DNA from: CAURMH01 sp963525745
Lineage (GTDB): Bacteria; Pseudomonadota; Gammaproteobacteria; Enterobacterales; Pasteurellaceae
Length of the DNA stretch: 13,919 bases
Assembly: GCA_963525745.1 (NCBI GenBank)
Contig: CAURMH010000041.1
Coordinates: 1-13,919 of the forward strand
Direction: 5' to 3'
Shown: positions 1 through 6,585 of the stretch, one piece after another
Layout: each line of letters starts with the position of its first letter
Position numbering within the stretch: the first letter of the stretch is position 1
Notes under the pieces: model-generated
The model's input: the letters and a program-made list of their open reading frames with translations, nothing else
What the model was told of the DNA's origin: nothing
Databases searched by the model: none
Position numbers and translations under genes: made by a program

Positions 1-93
1 AAAAACGCGCAGCTTCTCTGATACTCATCTTTTCCCGTTTAAGATAGGTTGAAGAACCTGTAATTTAAATTCTGTTGTGTAGTGTTTACCCAT
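1..93 (-). pseudogene. Transposase OrfA, N-terminal part, frameshifted
   Basis: The ATG at 93-91 opens a frame reading MGKHYTTEFKLQVLQPILNGKR and then stops at 27-25. In another frame from position 28 the reading continues as MSIREAARF up to the window edge. Joined, the two pieces give the usual start of an IS3-type OrfA: a basic K-x-Y/F-x-x-EFKL segment, then a helix containing REAARF that begins the helix-turn-helix. Loss of one A in the AAAA run at 30-33 (minus strand GGGAAAAGATG) would explain the break. OrfA is the DNA-binding half of the OrfAB transposase; broken this early, the copy is probably inactive unless the lesion is a sequencing error. Confidence 0.55.
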
Positions 94-149
94 AAAAAAT
101 CTGCACCTCAATTGTTGGTGGTTGAGTCCAACTTTTGGGGGGCAGATCA
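1..149 (-). mobile_element. End of an IS3-family (IS150-like) insertion sequence, cut by window edge
   Basis: Read on the minus strand, the element begins at 149 with TGATCTGCCCCCCAAAAGTT, a 5'-TG terminus followed by a C-rich then AAAAGTTGG block. This is the typical look of an IS3-family (IS150 group) terminal inverted repeat. About 55 bases inside this end starts a small ORF that resembles the OrfA helix-turn-helix protein of such elements. The other end and the target duplication lie outside the window, so completeness cannot be judged. The end sits only 43 bases from the stop of the neighbouring phosphatase gene. Family assignment is by recognition of the terminus and OrfA style, not by a database match. 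Confidence 0.6.
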
Positions 150-192
150 AAACGATCGCACTTTTTTGTCGCCGCTTAAAAAATGTTTTTTA

Positions 193-822
193 TTATTCCA
201 AATGGTCAACTTCATTGGTCTTTTCAACGCAAAAACCGGCTTCATCGCTGTAGCGAACAACATTGATTGATGTATTGAGTAATGAAACGGAACGCCCTTC
301 CTCACGATGATTTTGCCAAGTGTCGCCATTTAATAATGACAGCAATAAACGAATCGTGTGTCCGTGCGACACAATTAAAATATTACCGCTATCGTGAATT
401 TGAATAATATCGTGCAATGCCTTCATTGCTCGTTCGGCAAGCTGTTGATAGGTTTCGCCGCCACTGATTTTAGCTTCATAATGCGCAGGATCCGTTAACA
501 TTTGTTGATATTCGGTCAATTCACGCAATTTCGCGGTATCCTGTCCTTCCCAGCGGCCGAAATATTGTTCGTTCAGTCCTTTATGTTGAAATAATGGAAC
601 CGGGCGCGCGCCGATAATATAACGGGCCGTGTCGATCGTGCGCTGTAAGCAACTGGAATAAGCGGCGACAAAAGGAATATTTTGCAATGCTGCGCCGGTT
701 TTTTGTGCGCCCAGAATGCCTTCTTCGGTTAGCGGCGAATCGCCGGAACCTTGCAGCAAACCTCTTTCATTCCATTCCGTACGTCCGTGTCGAATAATAT
801 AAAAAGTAAGTTGTTTTTTCAT
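193..822 (-). CDS. Histidine phosphatase family protein (phosphoglycerate mutase-like)
   Basis: The 209-residue protein is a complete member of the histidine phosphatase superfamily. The N-terminal RHG motif (residues 11-13) carries the phospho-accepting His12. Arg61 lies in the SSCLQRTxxTA segment, the probable general acid is Glu85 in LNEQYFGRWEG, and the second histidine is His153 in VSHGH. These are soluble cytoplasmic enzymes that hydrolyse or transfer phosphate on small phosphoesters; the substrate cannot be told from sequence. It resembles cofactor-dependent mutase or CobC/GpmB-type phosphatases, and mutase activity is not implied. The gene follows the efflux operon on the same strand but is cut off from it by the terminator at 858-884. 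No good Shine-Dalgarno sequence precedes the ATG. The gene ends next to the IS terminus, with no clear terminator of its own. Confidence 0.9.
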   Translation of the reverse strand: MKKQLTFYIIRHGRTEWNERGLLQGSGDSPLTEEGILGAQKTGAALQNIPFVAAYSSCLQRTIDTARYIIGARPVPLFQHKGLNEQYFGRWEGQDTAKLRELTEYQQMLTDPAHYEAKISGGETYQQLAERAMKALHDIIQIHDSGNILIVSHGHTIRLLLSLLNGDTWQNHREEGRSVSLLNTSINVVRYSDEAGFCVEKTNEVDHLE

Positions 823-857
823 GTGAGTATTTTGTTAAAAATATAAACATTCAAAAT

Positions 858-884
858 AAAATAGCGGAATTTATCCGCCATTTT
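858..884 (-). terminator. Intrinsic terminator after the efflux operon
   Basis: The arms at 858-868 and 874-884 pair as an 11-bp stem with one A-C mismatch and a five-base loop. On the minus strand the GC-rich core (GGCGGA/TCCGC) is followed by TATTTTATTTTG, a usable U-tract. It lies 12 bases after the stop of the outer membrane lipoprotein gene and 36 bases before the phosphatase start, so it should close the macA-macB-tolC-like transcript. Confidence 0.75.
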
Positions 885-895
885 ATGCTATTTAA

Positions 896-2263
896 TTAAC
901 GGGAGTAGTACCCTGCCATGGCGCTATAAACGGCATTTTCGTTTTGAATTACGGAATACTTCGCATTCAGAATAGACAGCTCGGAGGATTTTTCCGTATT
1001 CGCTGCCGTTAACCATTCCCGTAATTCGGATACGCCGGCGGAGTAGCGATTGCGATAATATTGCGTAATACGTTTGTTGTACTGATGACTTTTTTCTTGA
1101 TTGATTAAGTTATTTTGCGATTGTGTAAAAGCAAAATAACGCGTATCCACGTCGTTTAACGCCGTTGTAATAGCTTGTTCATAATTTAAGCGGGCCGTTT
1201 CATAATCCGCTTCGGAAATTTTCACATTCCAATAGACGGTATTCCAACTTAAGAAGGGGAGGCTAATTCCTACGTTACCCCCTGCGATCGGCGTATTAAA
1301 CGCATTATCCACTCTGGTTCCGGTTGAACCCAATGAGCCCCTTAGGGTAATCTCCGGGAACCAACTTTTCTCAACGGATTTAGCATTTTTAAACGCGCGA
1401 CTTAAACGGTATTGATAACCTTTGACATCCGGTCGATTAGCAATCACTGAAACCGGCACGTTTAAATTTACCCCGACGATTTTTACCTCCATGATGTGCG
1501 GGAAATGGATATTTAAGGTTTCATCCGGTTTTAAATTTAACAAATTACGCAAAGTTTGCTCTGCGGTTTTACGCTGCGTCTGATAATTAATTAAATTATT
1601 ACGCGCCGCAAGTACGGCTTGTTCAGCTTGATCCACGTTGGTTCTGTCGGCAACGCCTTGAGTTAGACGACGTTGCATGATATTGCCGATTTCTGCGTAA
1701 TATTTTACGCTGTCTTGAATCGCATTAATCGCGTCGTTTAAATAAGCGATTTGGTAGTACGTCGTCACGACAGAATTGATAAGAGATAAGCGCGCGGCCT
1801 CTAAATCCTGAATGGTTGCTTCGTGCTCCCATTCCGCCGCCGAGGCGGCGTCGGTTAAACGACGCCATAAATCCAATGTGTAACTGACGTTTAATGCGCC
1901 ACCGTGGCTAATTGTCGAGTTGCCGCCGGCATTAATGTTTTTGCTTGCGTTTGAGGAAACCGAGCCGCTAAATGTCGGCACTAAATTTGCGCCGACCAAA
2001 TTGGCGTTATAAAGCGCTTTATTCACGGCGATGCCGGCTTTGGCCAAATCTTTATTATTCGTCAAGGCTTGATCGACGAGATGATTTAACTGACTATCGT
2101 TGTAAAGTGTCCACCAGTTGTCTTTGACATTATATTGTTTTGCGATTTCTGTATAATTTTTATAATCGTTGAGATTAGCTCGGTAAGATTCGCCGATATT
2201 CGCACAGCCGAACAGTGTGGCGGACATTAATAAGGCAAGGGGGAGTTTTTTCATTTTAAACAT
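896..2263 (-). CDS. TolC/NodT-family outer membrane efflux lipoprotein
   Basis: This 455-residue protein forms the outer membrane channel of a tripartite efflux pump. Residues 1-20 are a lipoprotein signal peptide with a lipobox LFGC; Cys20 would be lipidated and the Ala after it favours outer membrane sorting. Two outer-membrane-efflux (OEP) repeats follow, roughly residues 55-250 and 270-450, with long helical, Ala/Gln/Asn-rich stretches as in OprM/CusC/NodT proteins. The chosen ATG has AAGGA six bases upstream and fits better than the internal Met4. It follows macB by 58 bases in the same direction, so it is probably the dedicated outer membrane partner of this MacAB. E. coli MacAB instead borrows the separately encoded TolC. 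Length is normal and nothing looks damaged. Confidence 0.9.
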   Translation of the reverse strand: MFKMKKLPLALLMSATLFGCANIGESYRANLNDYKNYTEIAKQYNVKDNWWTLYNDSQLNHLVDQALTNNKDLAKAGIAVNKALYNANLVGANLVPTFSGSVSSNASKNINAGGNSTISHGGALNVSYTLDLWRRLTDAASAAEWEHEATIQDLEAARLSLINSVVTTYYQIAYLNDAINAIQDSVKYYAEIGNIMQRRLTQGVADRTNVDQAEQAVLAARNNLINYQTQRKTAEQTLRNLLNLKPDETLNIHFPHIMEVKIVGVNLNVPVSVIANRPDVKGYQYRLSRAFKNAKSVEKSWFPEITLRGSLGSTGTRVDNAFNTPIAGGNVGISLPFLSWNTVYWNVKISEADYETARLNYEQAITTALNDVDTRYFAFTQSQNNLINQEKSHQYNKRITQYYRNRYSAGVSELREWLTAANTEKSSELSILNAKYSVIQNENAVYSAMAGYYSR

Positions 2264-2279
2264 GGTTTTTCCTTCTTTA

Positions 2280-2288
2280 AAGTGCGGT
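2280..2288 (+). repeat. DNA uptake signal (perfect core)
   Basis: AAGTGCGGT in the macB / outer-membrane-gene spacer, flanked by the AT-rich tail TTGATTTT typical of extended uptake sites. The following CGGTT-GATTTT-AACCG (2285-2300) can form a small 5-bp hairpin. Confidence 0.9.
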
Positions 2289-2321
2289 TGATTTTAACCG
2301 AATTTCAGTTTTGATAAAATG

Positions 2322-4280
2322 CTATTCGTGTGCCAGAGCGCTTATCGGATTTAAGCGCGCCGCCCGTTTCGCCGGCATATAACCGAAAATGATGCCGATG
2401 AGCGTAGAAAACAATACCGCGGCGACAATTGAGGCGCTTGAAAAGGCCATCGCAAAATCGTGGATAAAGGCATTAAATAACAAGCCGATGAGCGCGGAGA
2501 ATAAAATGCCGGTTAATCCGCCGATGAGACAAATTAAGACGGCCTCAATTAAAAATTGTTGCAAAATGTTGCTTTGTCGGGCACCGATTGCCATGCGTAC
2601 GCCAATTTCTCCGGTTCGTTCGGTAACCGACACTAACATAATATTCATCACGCCGATACCGCCGACGATAAGTGAAATAAACGCAATAGAGGAAATTAAT
2701 AATTTCATAGTCCCTGTGGTACTTTCGATGGTTTGTTTGATCGTATCGCTATTCATGATGAAGAAATCCTTTTTACCGTGGCGAGCTAATAATAAATCGG
2801 AGAGACTTTTTTCCGCGACGGTTGAATTGACGCTATCATCAATTTTCAGGGTAATCGACGTAATTTTGCTACTGCCGGTAATTTTATGCATTACCGTCGT
2901 ATAAGGCGCGTAAAGATTCAGCGAACTACTGGCGCCGCCCATTTGTTGACGATTGGAGACAACGCCGATCACCCTCAAAGGACGCTTGTTAAACAATAAA
3001 ATTTTGTTTAGCGGCGATTCGTCATGAAAAATTGTTTTTTGTGCATTTTCATCAATAATCACGATCGATTGCGCGCTGGAAACGTCCTCGGTAGAGAAAA
3101 GACGGCCTTGTTTTAGTTTTAATCCTTCAACATCAAAATATTGTTCGCCGATACCGCGCAAATTAGCGCCGGAAAAAGACTGATTGGTATAAATAATGGT
3201 GCCGCTTGACGCGGTGTTCGGCGTGACATTTTCAACATAGCGCTGCTTACTTAACACGGCGGCGTCACCGATGCTTAAATTTTGCATTTGTTCTGCTTTA
3301 CGATCGCCAAAACCGGTACCGTTAAAAATCGTCATGGTATTTGTGCCGATACCTTTTATGTTCTCCAAAATTTTTTGTTGCGAACCGTTGCCTAATGCAA
3401 CAACGGAAACAACCGAGGTGATGCCGATAATAATGCCGAGCATGGTTAACAAAGAACGCATTTTGTGGGCGATAATCGCCCCCATGGACATTTTAAAGGC
3501 TTCGATGAACTGATCTTTACTGAAACTCGCTCGCAACGTGAATTCTTTCTCTTTTTTAACCGCACTTTTTACATAATTTTGCGTATCCGCGATCGTTTGC
3601 GTGTCGGAAATAATACGCCCGTCCTTAATTTCAATAACCCGATTGGCATTCGCAGCGATTTCACGGTCGTGGGTGACCATAATAATCGTATGTCCTTCAG
3701 CGTGTAATTGACGTAGAATCTGCAAAACCTTTTTTCCGCTTTGCGAATCAAGCGCGCCTGTCGGTTCATCTGCTAAAATAATGTCGCCGCCGTTCATCAG
3801 CGCTCGTGCGATACTGACGCGCTGCTGCTGTCCTCCCGAAAGCTGAGTCGGTTTATTTTGCCATTTATCATCCAACCCTAACTTGGCCAATAATTGTTTT
3901 GCCCGCGCGATTCGATCCGCTTGCGGCATTCCGGCATAAACGGCGGGTAGGGCGACATTTTCGGCGGCGTTTAAGCTGGATAAAAGATGATAGCGTTGAA
4001 AAATAAAACCGAATTTTTGACGGCGTAAATCGGACAGTTGATCAATGGATAATTCCGCCGTTTCTTTTCCGTCGATTTTATAGGAGCCGCTCGTCGCCGT
4101 GTCCAAACAACCGATGATATTCATGAGTGTGGATTTCCCCGAACCGGATTGACCGATAATTGCGACAAAATCCCCTTTTTCAATCGTCAGGTTGATTTCT
4201 TTTAAAATATGGACGCGGTTATCGCCTTCGCCAAAATAGCGATTCAGCCCGCTGATAGTAATAATCGGATGAAAACTCAT
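2322..4280 (-). CDS. macB: MacB-type macrolide/peptide export ATP-binding permease
   Basis: The 652-residue protein has the MacB layout: an N-terminal ABC ATPase, a first transmembrane helix, a large periplasmic domain and three C-terminal helices. In the ATPase, Walker A is GQSGSGKST (43-51, Lys49), the Q-loop is Gln95, the signature LSGGQ is 147-151, and Walker B ends in Asp171-Glu172. The first membrane helix is near 273-295 and the last three lie between about 520 and 640. As a homodimer in the inner membrane, MacB drives export of substrates that reach the periplasm, such as macrolides, peptides or haem precursors in studied homologues, through MacA and an outer membrane channel. It starts 18 bases after the macA stop, which means co-transcription. 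An uptake signal lies in the linker (about residues 238-240) and encodes Ser-Ala-Val. Confidence 0.95.
   Translation of the reverse strand: MSFHPIITISGLNRYFGEGDNRVHILKEINLTIEKGDFVAIIGQSGSGKSTLMNIIGCLDTATSGSYKIDGKETAELSIDQLSDLRRQKFGFIFQRYHLLSSLNAAENVALPAVYAGMPQADRIARAKQLLAKLGLDDKWQNKPTQLSGGQQQRVSIARALMNGGDIILADEPTGALDSQSGKKVLQILRQLHAEGHTIIMVTHDREIAANANRVIEIKDGRIISDTQTIADTQNYVKSAVKKEKEFTLRASFSKDQFIEAFKMSMGAIIAHKMRSLLTMLGIIIGITSVVSVVALGNGSQQKILENIKGIGTNTMTIFNGTGFGDRKAEQMQNLSIGDAAVLSKQRYVENVTPNTASSGTIIYTNQSFSGANLRGIGEQYFDVEGLKLKQGRLFSTEDVSSAQSIVIIDENAQKTIFHDESPLNKILLFNKRPLRVIGVVSNRQQMGGASSSLNLYAPYTTVMHKITGSSKITSITLKIDDSVNSTVAEKSLSDLLLARHGKKDFFIMNSDTIKQTIESTTGTMKLLISSIAFISLIVGGIGVMNIMLVSVTERTGEIGVRMAIGARQSNILQQFLIEAVLICLIGGLTGILFSALIGLLFNAFIHDFAMAFSSASIVAAVLFSTLIGIIFGYMPAKRAARLNPISALAHE
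3559..3567 (-). repeat. DNA uptake signal inside macB
   Basis: ACCGCACTT on the plus strand; it lies in the poorly conserved linker between the ATPase and the first membrane helix of MacB, where it costs little. Confidence 0.9.
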
Positions 4281-4298
4281 GAAATCTTAACCGCTCTT

Positions 4299-5474
4299 TT
4301 AAAACATTCTCGGACCACGCATTGCATTGCCGACCTGTTCGCCATCGACCAGTTGGGAGATAATCACGCGTTCGCCTTCTTTCAGCCCTGTTTTTACTTC
4401 GGTCAGCGAATCATTTTGTATGCCGATTTGAATTTCGCGAATCTCGGGCTGTCCTTTATCGTTAAGAACGTTAACAATATATTGATTGTTTTGTTTTTTA
4501 ACCGCCATATTGGGCACCGCCAAGACGTTATGCGCATCGGCGATTTTGATATTATTTTCTGTCGTCATGCCGATACGTAAAGTGCGGTCGGAATTTGCAA
4601 CGATGATATTGGCGTAATAGTAAACGGCTTGAGTCGCGGAGCTCGTTGATGAGCTTGTCGTGCCGGACGATTGATTGCTGATGGCGGTTGTGGCCGGATC
4701 AACGGATTCAATGGTTGCTTGATAAAAGTTGTGGCTATCGGACAAAATCGTAAAAGTGACGGATTGACCGGCGTTGACTTTAGTAATATCGCCTTCGGAA
4801 ATTTCAGGCTTAATGCGCATTCGGCTCAAGTCCGCAACTTTGACGATCGTCGGTGTCGTTTGATTGGCATTCACGGTTTGACCTTCGGAAATCGGTGTTG
4901 AAATAATGGTTCCGTCAATCGGCGAGGTGATTTTGGTATAACCGACATTCGTTTCTGCCGTGTTTAATTCGATTTCCGCCTGTTTAATATTTTCACCGAT
5001 GACGTCAACTTCCGCCTGCGCAAGGTCGAGCGCGCTTTTGGCGGCATTTAAACTATCCAGTGAAGCGGCATGCTGCGCATAAAGTTTTTTTAAACGATCA
5101 TAACTTGAACGCGCAACTTCGTAAGCGGTTTTTTTCGCTTTTAATTGTGCTTGGTAAGCGGCTAAAGCGGCTTTACGCGTATTGAGCGTATTAATTTGCG
5201 TGGTCGAATCAATTTCCGCAATCAGCTCGCCTTTTTTGACATCTTGTCCTAAACGAACATGAAGCTTGATAATTTTCCCCGAGACCTGCGCCCCCACATC
5301 CACTTCATTCACACTTTCTATCGTTCCTGAGGCGACAACGGTTTTTTCAATATCCGAACGTAATACCGGCTCTGTTAAATAAGTAATTTGGGGGGCGGAA
5401 GAGCGAATGAATAAAAAATAAAAAATCAAAATTAATGCGCCGGCAAATAAAGTTATAACCCATTTTTTCTTCAT
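4299..5474 (-). CDS. macA: MacA-type periplasmic adaptor (membrane fusion protein)
   Basis: This 391-residue protein is a HlyD/MacA-family adaptor linking MacB to the outer membrane channel. It has a single N-terminal membrane anchor (about residues 5-23) and the first half of the lipoyl-like domain (near 45-95, with VSGKI). A helical hairpin follows (about 95-165, rich in Ala/Lys/Leu), then the second lipoyl half (near 165-205, TSPIDGTI), a beta-barrel domain and a C-terminal membrane-proximal domain ending GPRMF. A Ser/Thr-rich loop near residues 268-285 is like that of MacA homologues. The ATG has AGGGAAA about 7 bases upstream. As first gene of the macA-macB-tolC-like operon, it lies just downstream of a palindrome (5494-5507) that may be its operator. 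Confidence 0.95.
   Translation of the reverse strand: MKKKWVITLFAGALILIFYFLFIRSSAPQITYLTEPVLRSDIEKTVVASGTIESVNEVDVGAQVSGKIIKLHVRLGQDVKKGELIAEIDSTTQINTLNTRKAALAAYQAQLKAKKTAYEVARSSYDRLKKLYAQHAASLDSLNAAKSALDLAQAEVDVIGENIKQAEIELNTAETNVGYTKITSPIDGTIISTPISEGQTVNANQTTPTIVKVADLSRMRIKPEISEGDITKVNAGQSVTFTILSDSHNFYQATIESVDPATTAISNQSSGTTSSSTSSATQAVYYYANIIVANSDRTLRIGMTTENNIKIADAHNVLAVPNMAVKKQNNQYIVNVLNDKGQPEIREIQIGIQNDSLTEVKTGLKEGERVIISQLVDGEQVGNAMRGPRMF
4580..4588 (+). repeat. DNA uptake signal inside macA
   Basis: AAGTGCGGT within the macA coding region, opposite in orientation to the copy in macB. Confidence 0.9.
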
Positions 5475-5493
5475 GAACGATTTCCCTAAGAAA

Positions 5494-5507
5494 TGAACGT
5501 TTGTTCA
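5494..5507. promoter_or_regulatory. Palindrome TGAAC-N4-GTTCA, possible operator in front of macA
   Basis: TGAACGTTTGTTCA is a perfect inverted repeat with 5-base arms and a 4-base spacer, 20 bases upstream of the macA start codon. Its position and form suit the operator of a repressor such as the TetR-family proteins that often control efflux genes. No regulator gene lies in the window. The function is inferred from position and symmetry only. Confidence 0.35.
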
Positions 5508-5737
5508 GTTTTCTGCATTTTAATGATAAATCCGCTTTTTTGCACGTAAAATATCCTGTCTGCAACGCGTAAATCAACGCACCGGACATTAGAATGCGGT
5601 AAACCTAAAAAGTTTGATGAAATGAAAGAAATTTAAGCTAAAGTGTGGTTGACTTTTGCCGAGTTTATGCTGGTCGATGATATTTCGTTTAAAGGTTAAG
5701 TCTCATTGAGTAATTTAATGCTTTTTAGGTGAATTTG

Positions 5738-5746
5738 TGCTATAAC
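5738..5746 (+). promoter_or_regulatory. Candidate extended -10 promoter element for the marC-like gene
   Basis: TGC-TATAAC fits the TGnTATAAT extended -10 pattern with one mismatch and lies about 55 bases before the ATG. No good -35 box is seen at the proper distance, which extended -10 promoters tolerate. Confidence 0.35.
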
Positions 5747-5799
5747 CTCACTAAAATTCGGCGTTTTCATTGTTTTTTCAATTGTTTAGGAGGCGATTT

Positions 5800-6416
5800 A
5801 TGTTTGATTCGTTAATAGTTCAGTTTGTTGTGCTTTGGGCTGTTATTGATCCCATCGGTTCGATTCCGGTTTATCTTGCCAAAACAATCGGACTTTCGGT
5901 GGAGGATCGTCGTAAAATCGCGCTGAAAGCCGTTCTTATTTTTCCGCCGGTATTCTTATTTTTTTCCTATTGCTGGGGCAGTGGCTGCTGGAATCAATGC
6001 AAATTCCATTAACCGCCTTCCAAATTGCTGGCGGTTTAGTGTTGTTATTGTTTGCGCTTACGATGATTTTTGGCGAAGGAAAGCCGCAACAGGAAATGAA
6101 AATGTTTACGAATTTTAACGAGTTAGCGGTTTATCCGCTGGCGGTTCCGTCGATTGCGTCGCCCGGTGCGATGATGGCGGTCGTGTTATTAACGGATAAT
6201 CATCGCTTTAATTTGCTCGAACAAGCCACGACAACGCTGATTATGTTGCTGGTGTTATTGATTACGTATTTGTTGCTGCTTGCCGCCAATCATATTCAAC
6301 GTGTTATCGGTAGTACGGGGGCAGCTGTAATTAGCCGCGTCATGGGGCTGATTTTGTCGGCGGTCGCGGTAAATAACATTTTAGTCGGTATTAAAGACTT
6401 TTTCACCATTAGCTGA
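5800..6416 (+). pseudogene. MarC/NAAT-family inner membrane protein, split by a frameshift
   Basis: The gene starts at an ATG with a strong AGGAGG six bases upstream. The first frame reads as the N-terminus of a MarC-family protein (FVVLWAVIDPIGSIPVYLA, then KAVLI) but hits a stop at 6010-6012. The rest (SAGILIFFLLLGQWLLE, then AFQIAGGLVLLLFALTMIFG, VPSIASPGAMM, ending KDFFTIS) lies in the -1 frame. One extra T in the T5 run at 5939-5943 restores a continuous protein of about 205 residues with the usual six hydrophobic segments. MarC proteins are integral inner membrane proteins of unclear function; the old link to multiple antibiotic resistance is not supported. The rest of the sequence looks undecayed, so the break is recent, a sequencing error, or less likely recoded. 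Confidence 0.8.
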
Positions 6417-6585
6417 TCCGCTTCTGCTTTCTAAGTCGGCGGCGGAAAAGCTGAAATCCTGTTGAAACGGTTCAAAAACGCCACTGGCTTTTCGGTTACT
6501 TATAACAGAAGCCGACCGCCTCCGTATCCCGCATAAAAATTCTTTGAATTTTACGACCGCACTTCATTAATCATACTGCTTCCCA
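6417..6585. other. Convergent spacer with nested inverted repeats
   Basis: Between the convergent marC-like gene and aroA, three nested pairings can be drawn: GTCGGC 6435-6440 with GCCGAC 6511-6516, CGGAAAAGC 6443-6451 with GCTTTTCG 6487-6494 (one bulge), and TTGAA 6462-6466 with TTCAA 6471-6475. GCTTCTG 6420-6426 can alternatively pair with CAGAAGC 6506-6512. There is no clean U-tract, so an ordinary intrinsic terminator is not evident. Confidence 0.35.
6556..6564 (-). repeat. DNA uptake signal downstream of aroA
   Basis: ACCGCACTT in the spacer just past the aroA stop; a single copy, with no inverted partner nearby. Confidence 0.9.

Larger units (their letters stand above)
5475..5799. other. 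Divergent spacer between macA and the marC-like gene
   Basis: This 325-base spacer holds no convincing gene. Seen in it are the macA-proximal palindrome, an imperfect uptake signal AAGTGTGGT at 5641-5649, and a candidate extended -10 for the rightward gene. A leftward promoter for macA must lie here, but I could not identify -35 and -10 boxes with confidence. An 80-codon leftward frame over 5347-5589 is mostly antiphase macA and is not supported as a gene. Confidence 0.6.

Noticed and set aside
150..192. Terminator or uptake signal after the phosphatase gene
   Set aside because: GATCGCACTT has one mismatch to the uptake core and no inverted partner; no stable stem with a U-tract was found.
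2389..2904. Long rightward open frame of 171 codons opposite macB
   Set aside because: It lies wholly antisense to a well-conserved part of MacB, its composition is that of a reverse-strand shadow, and no ribosome binding site or family resemblance is seen.
4209..4580. Rightward open frame of 123 codons across the macA/macB junction
   Set aside because: Antisense to two clear genes, with no domain resemblance.
5936..5966. Programmed -1 ribosomal frameshifting in the marC-like gene
   Set aside because: Neither T run is in the phase of a canonical X-XXY-YYZ heptamer allowing both tRNAs to re-pair, no stimulatory hairpin was evident, and the family is not known to use recoding. Mutation or error is simpler.
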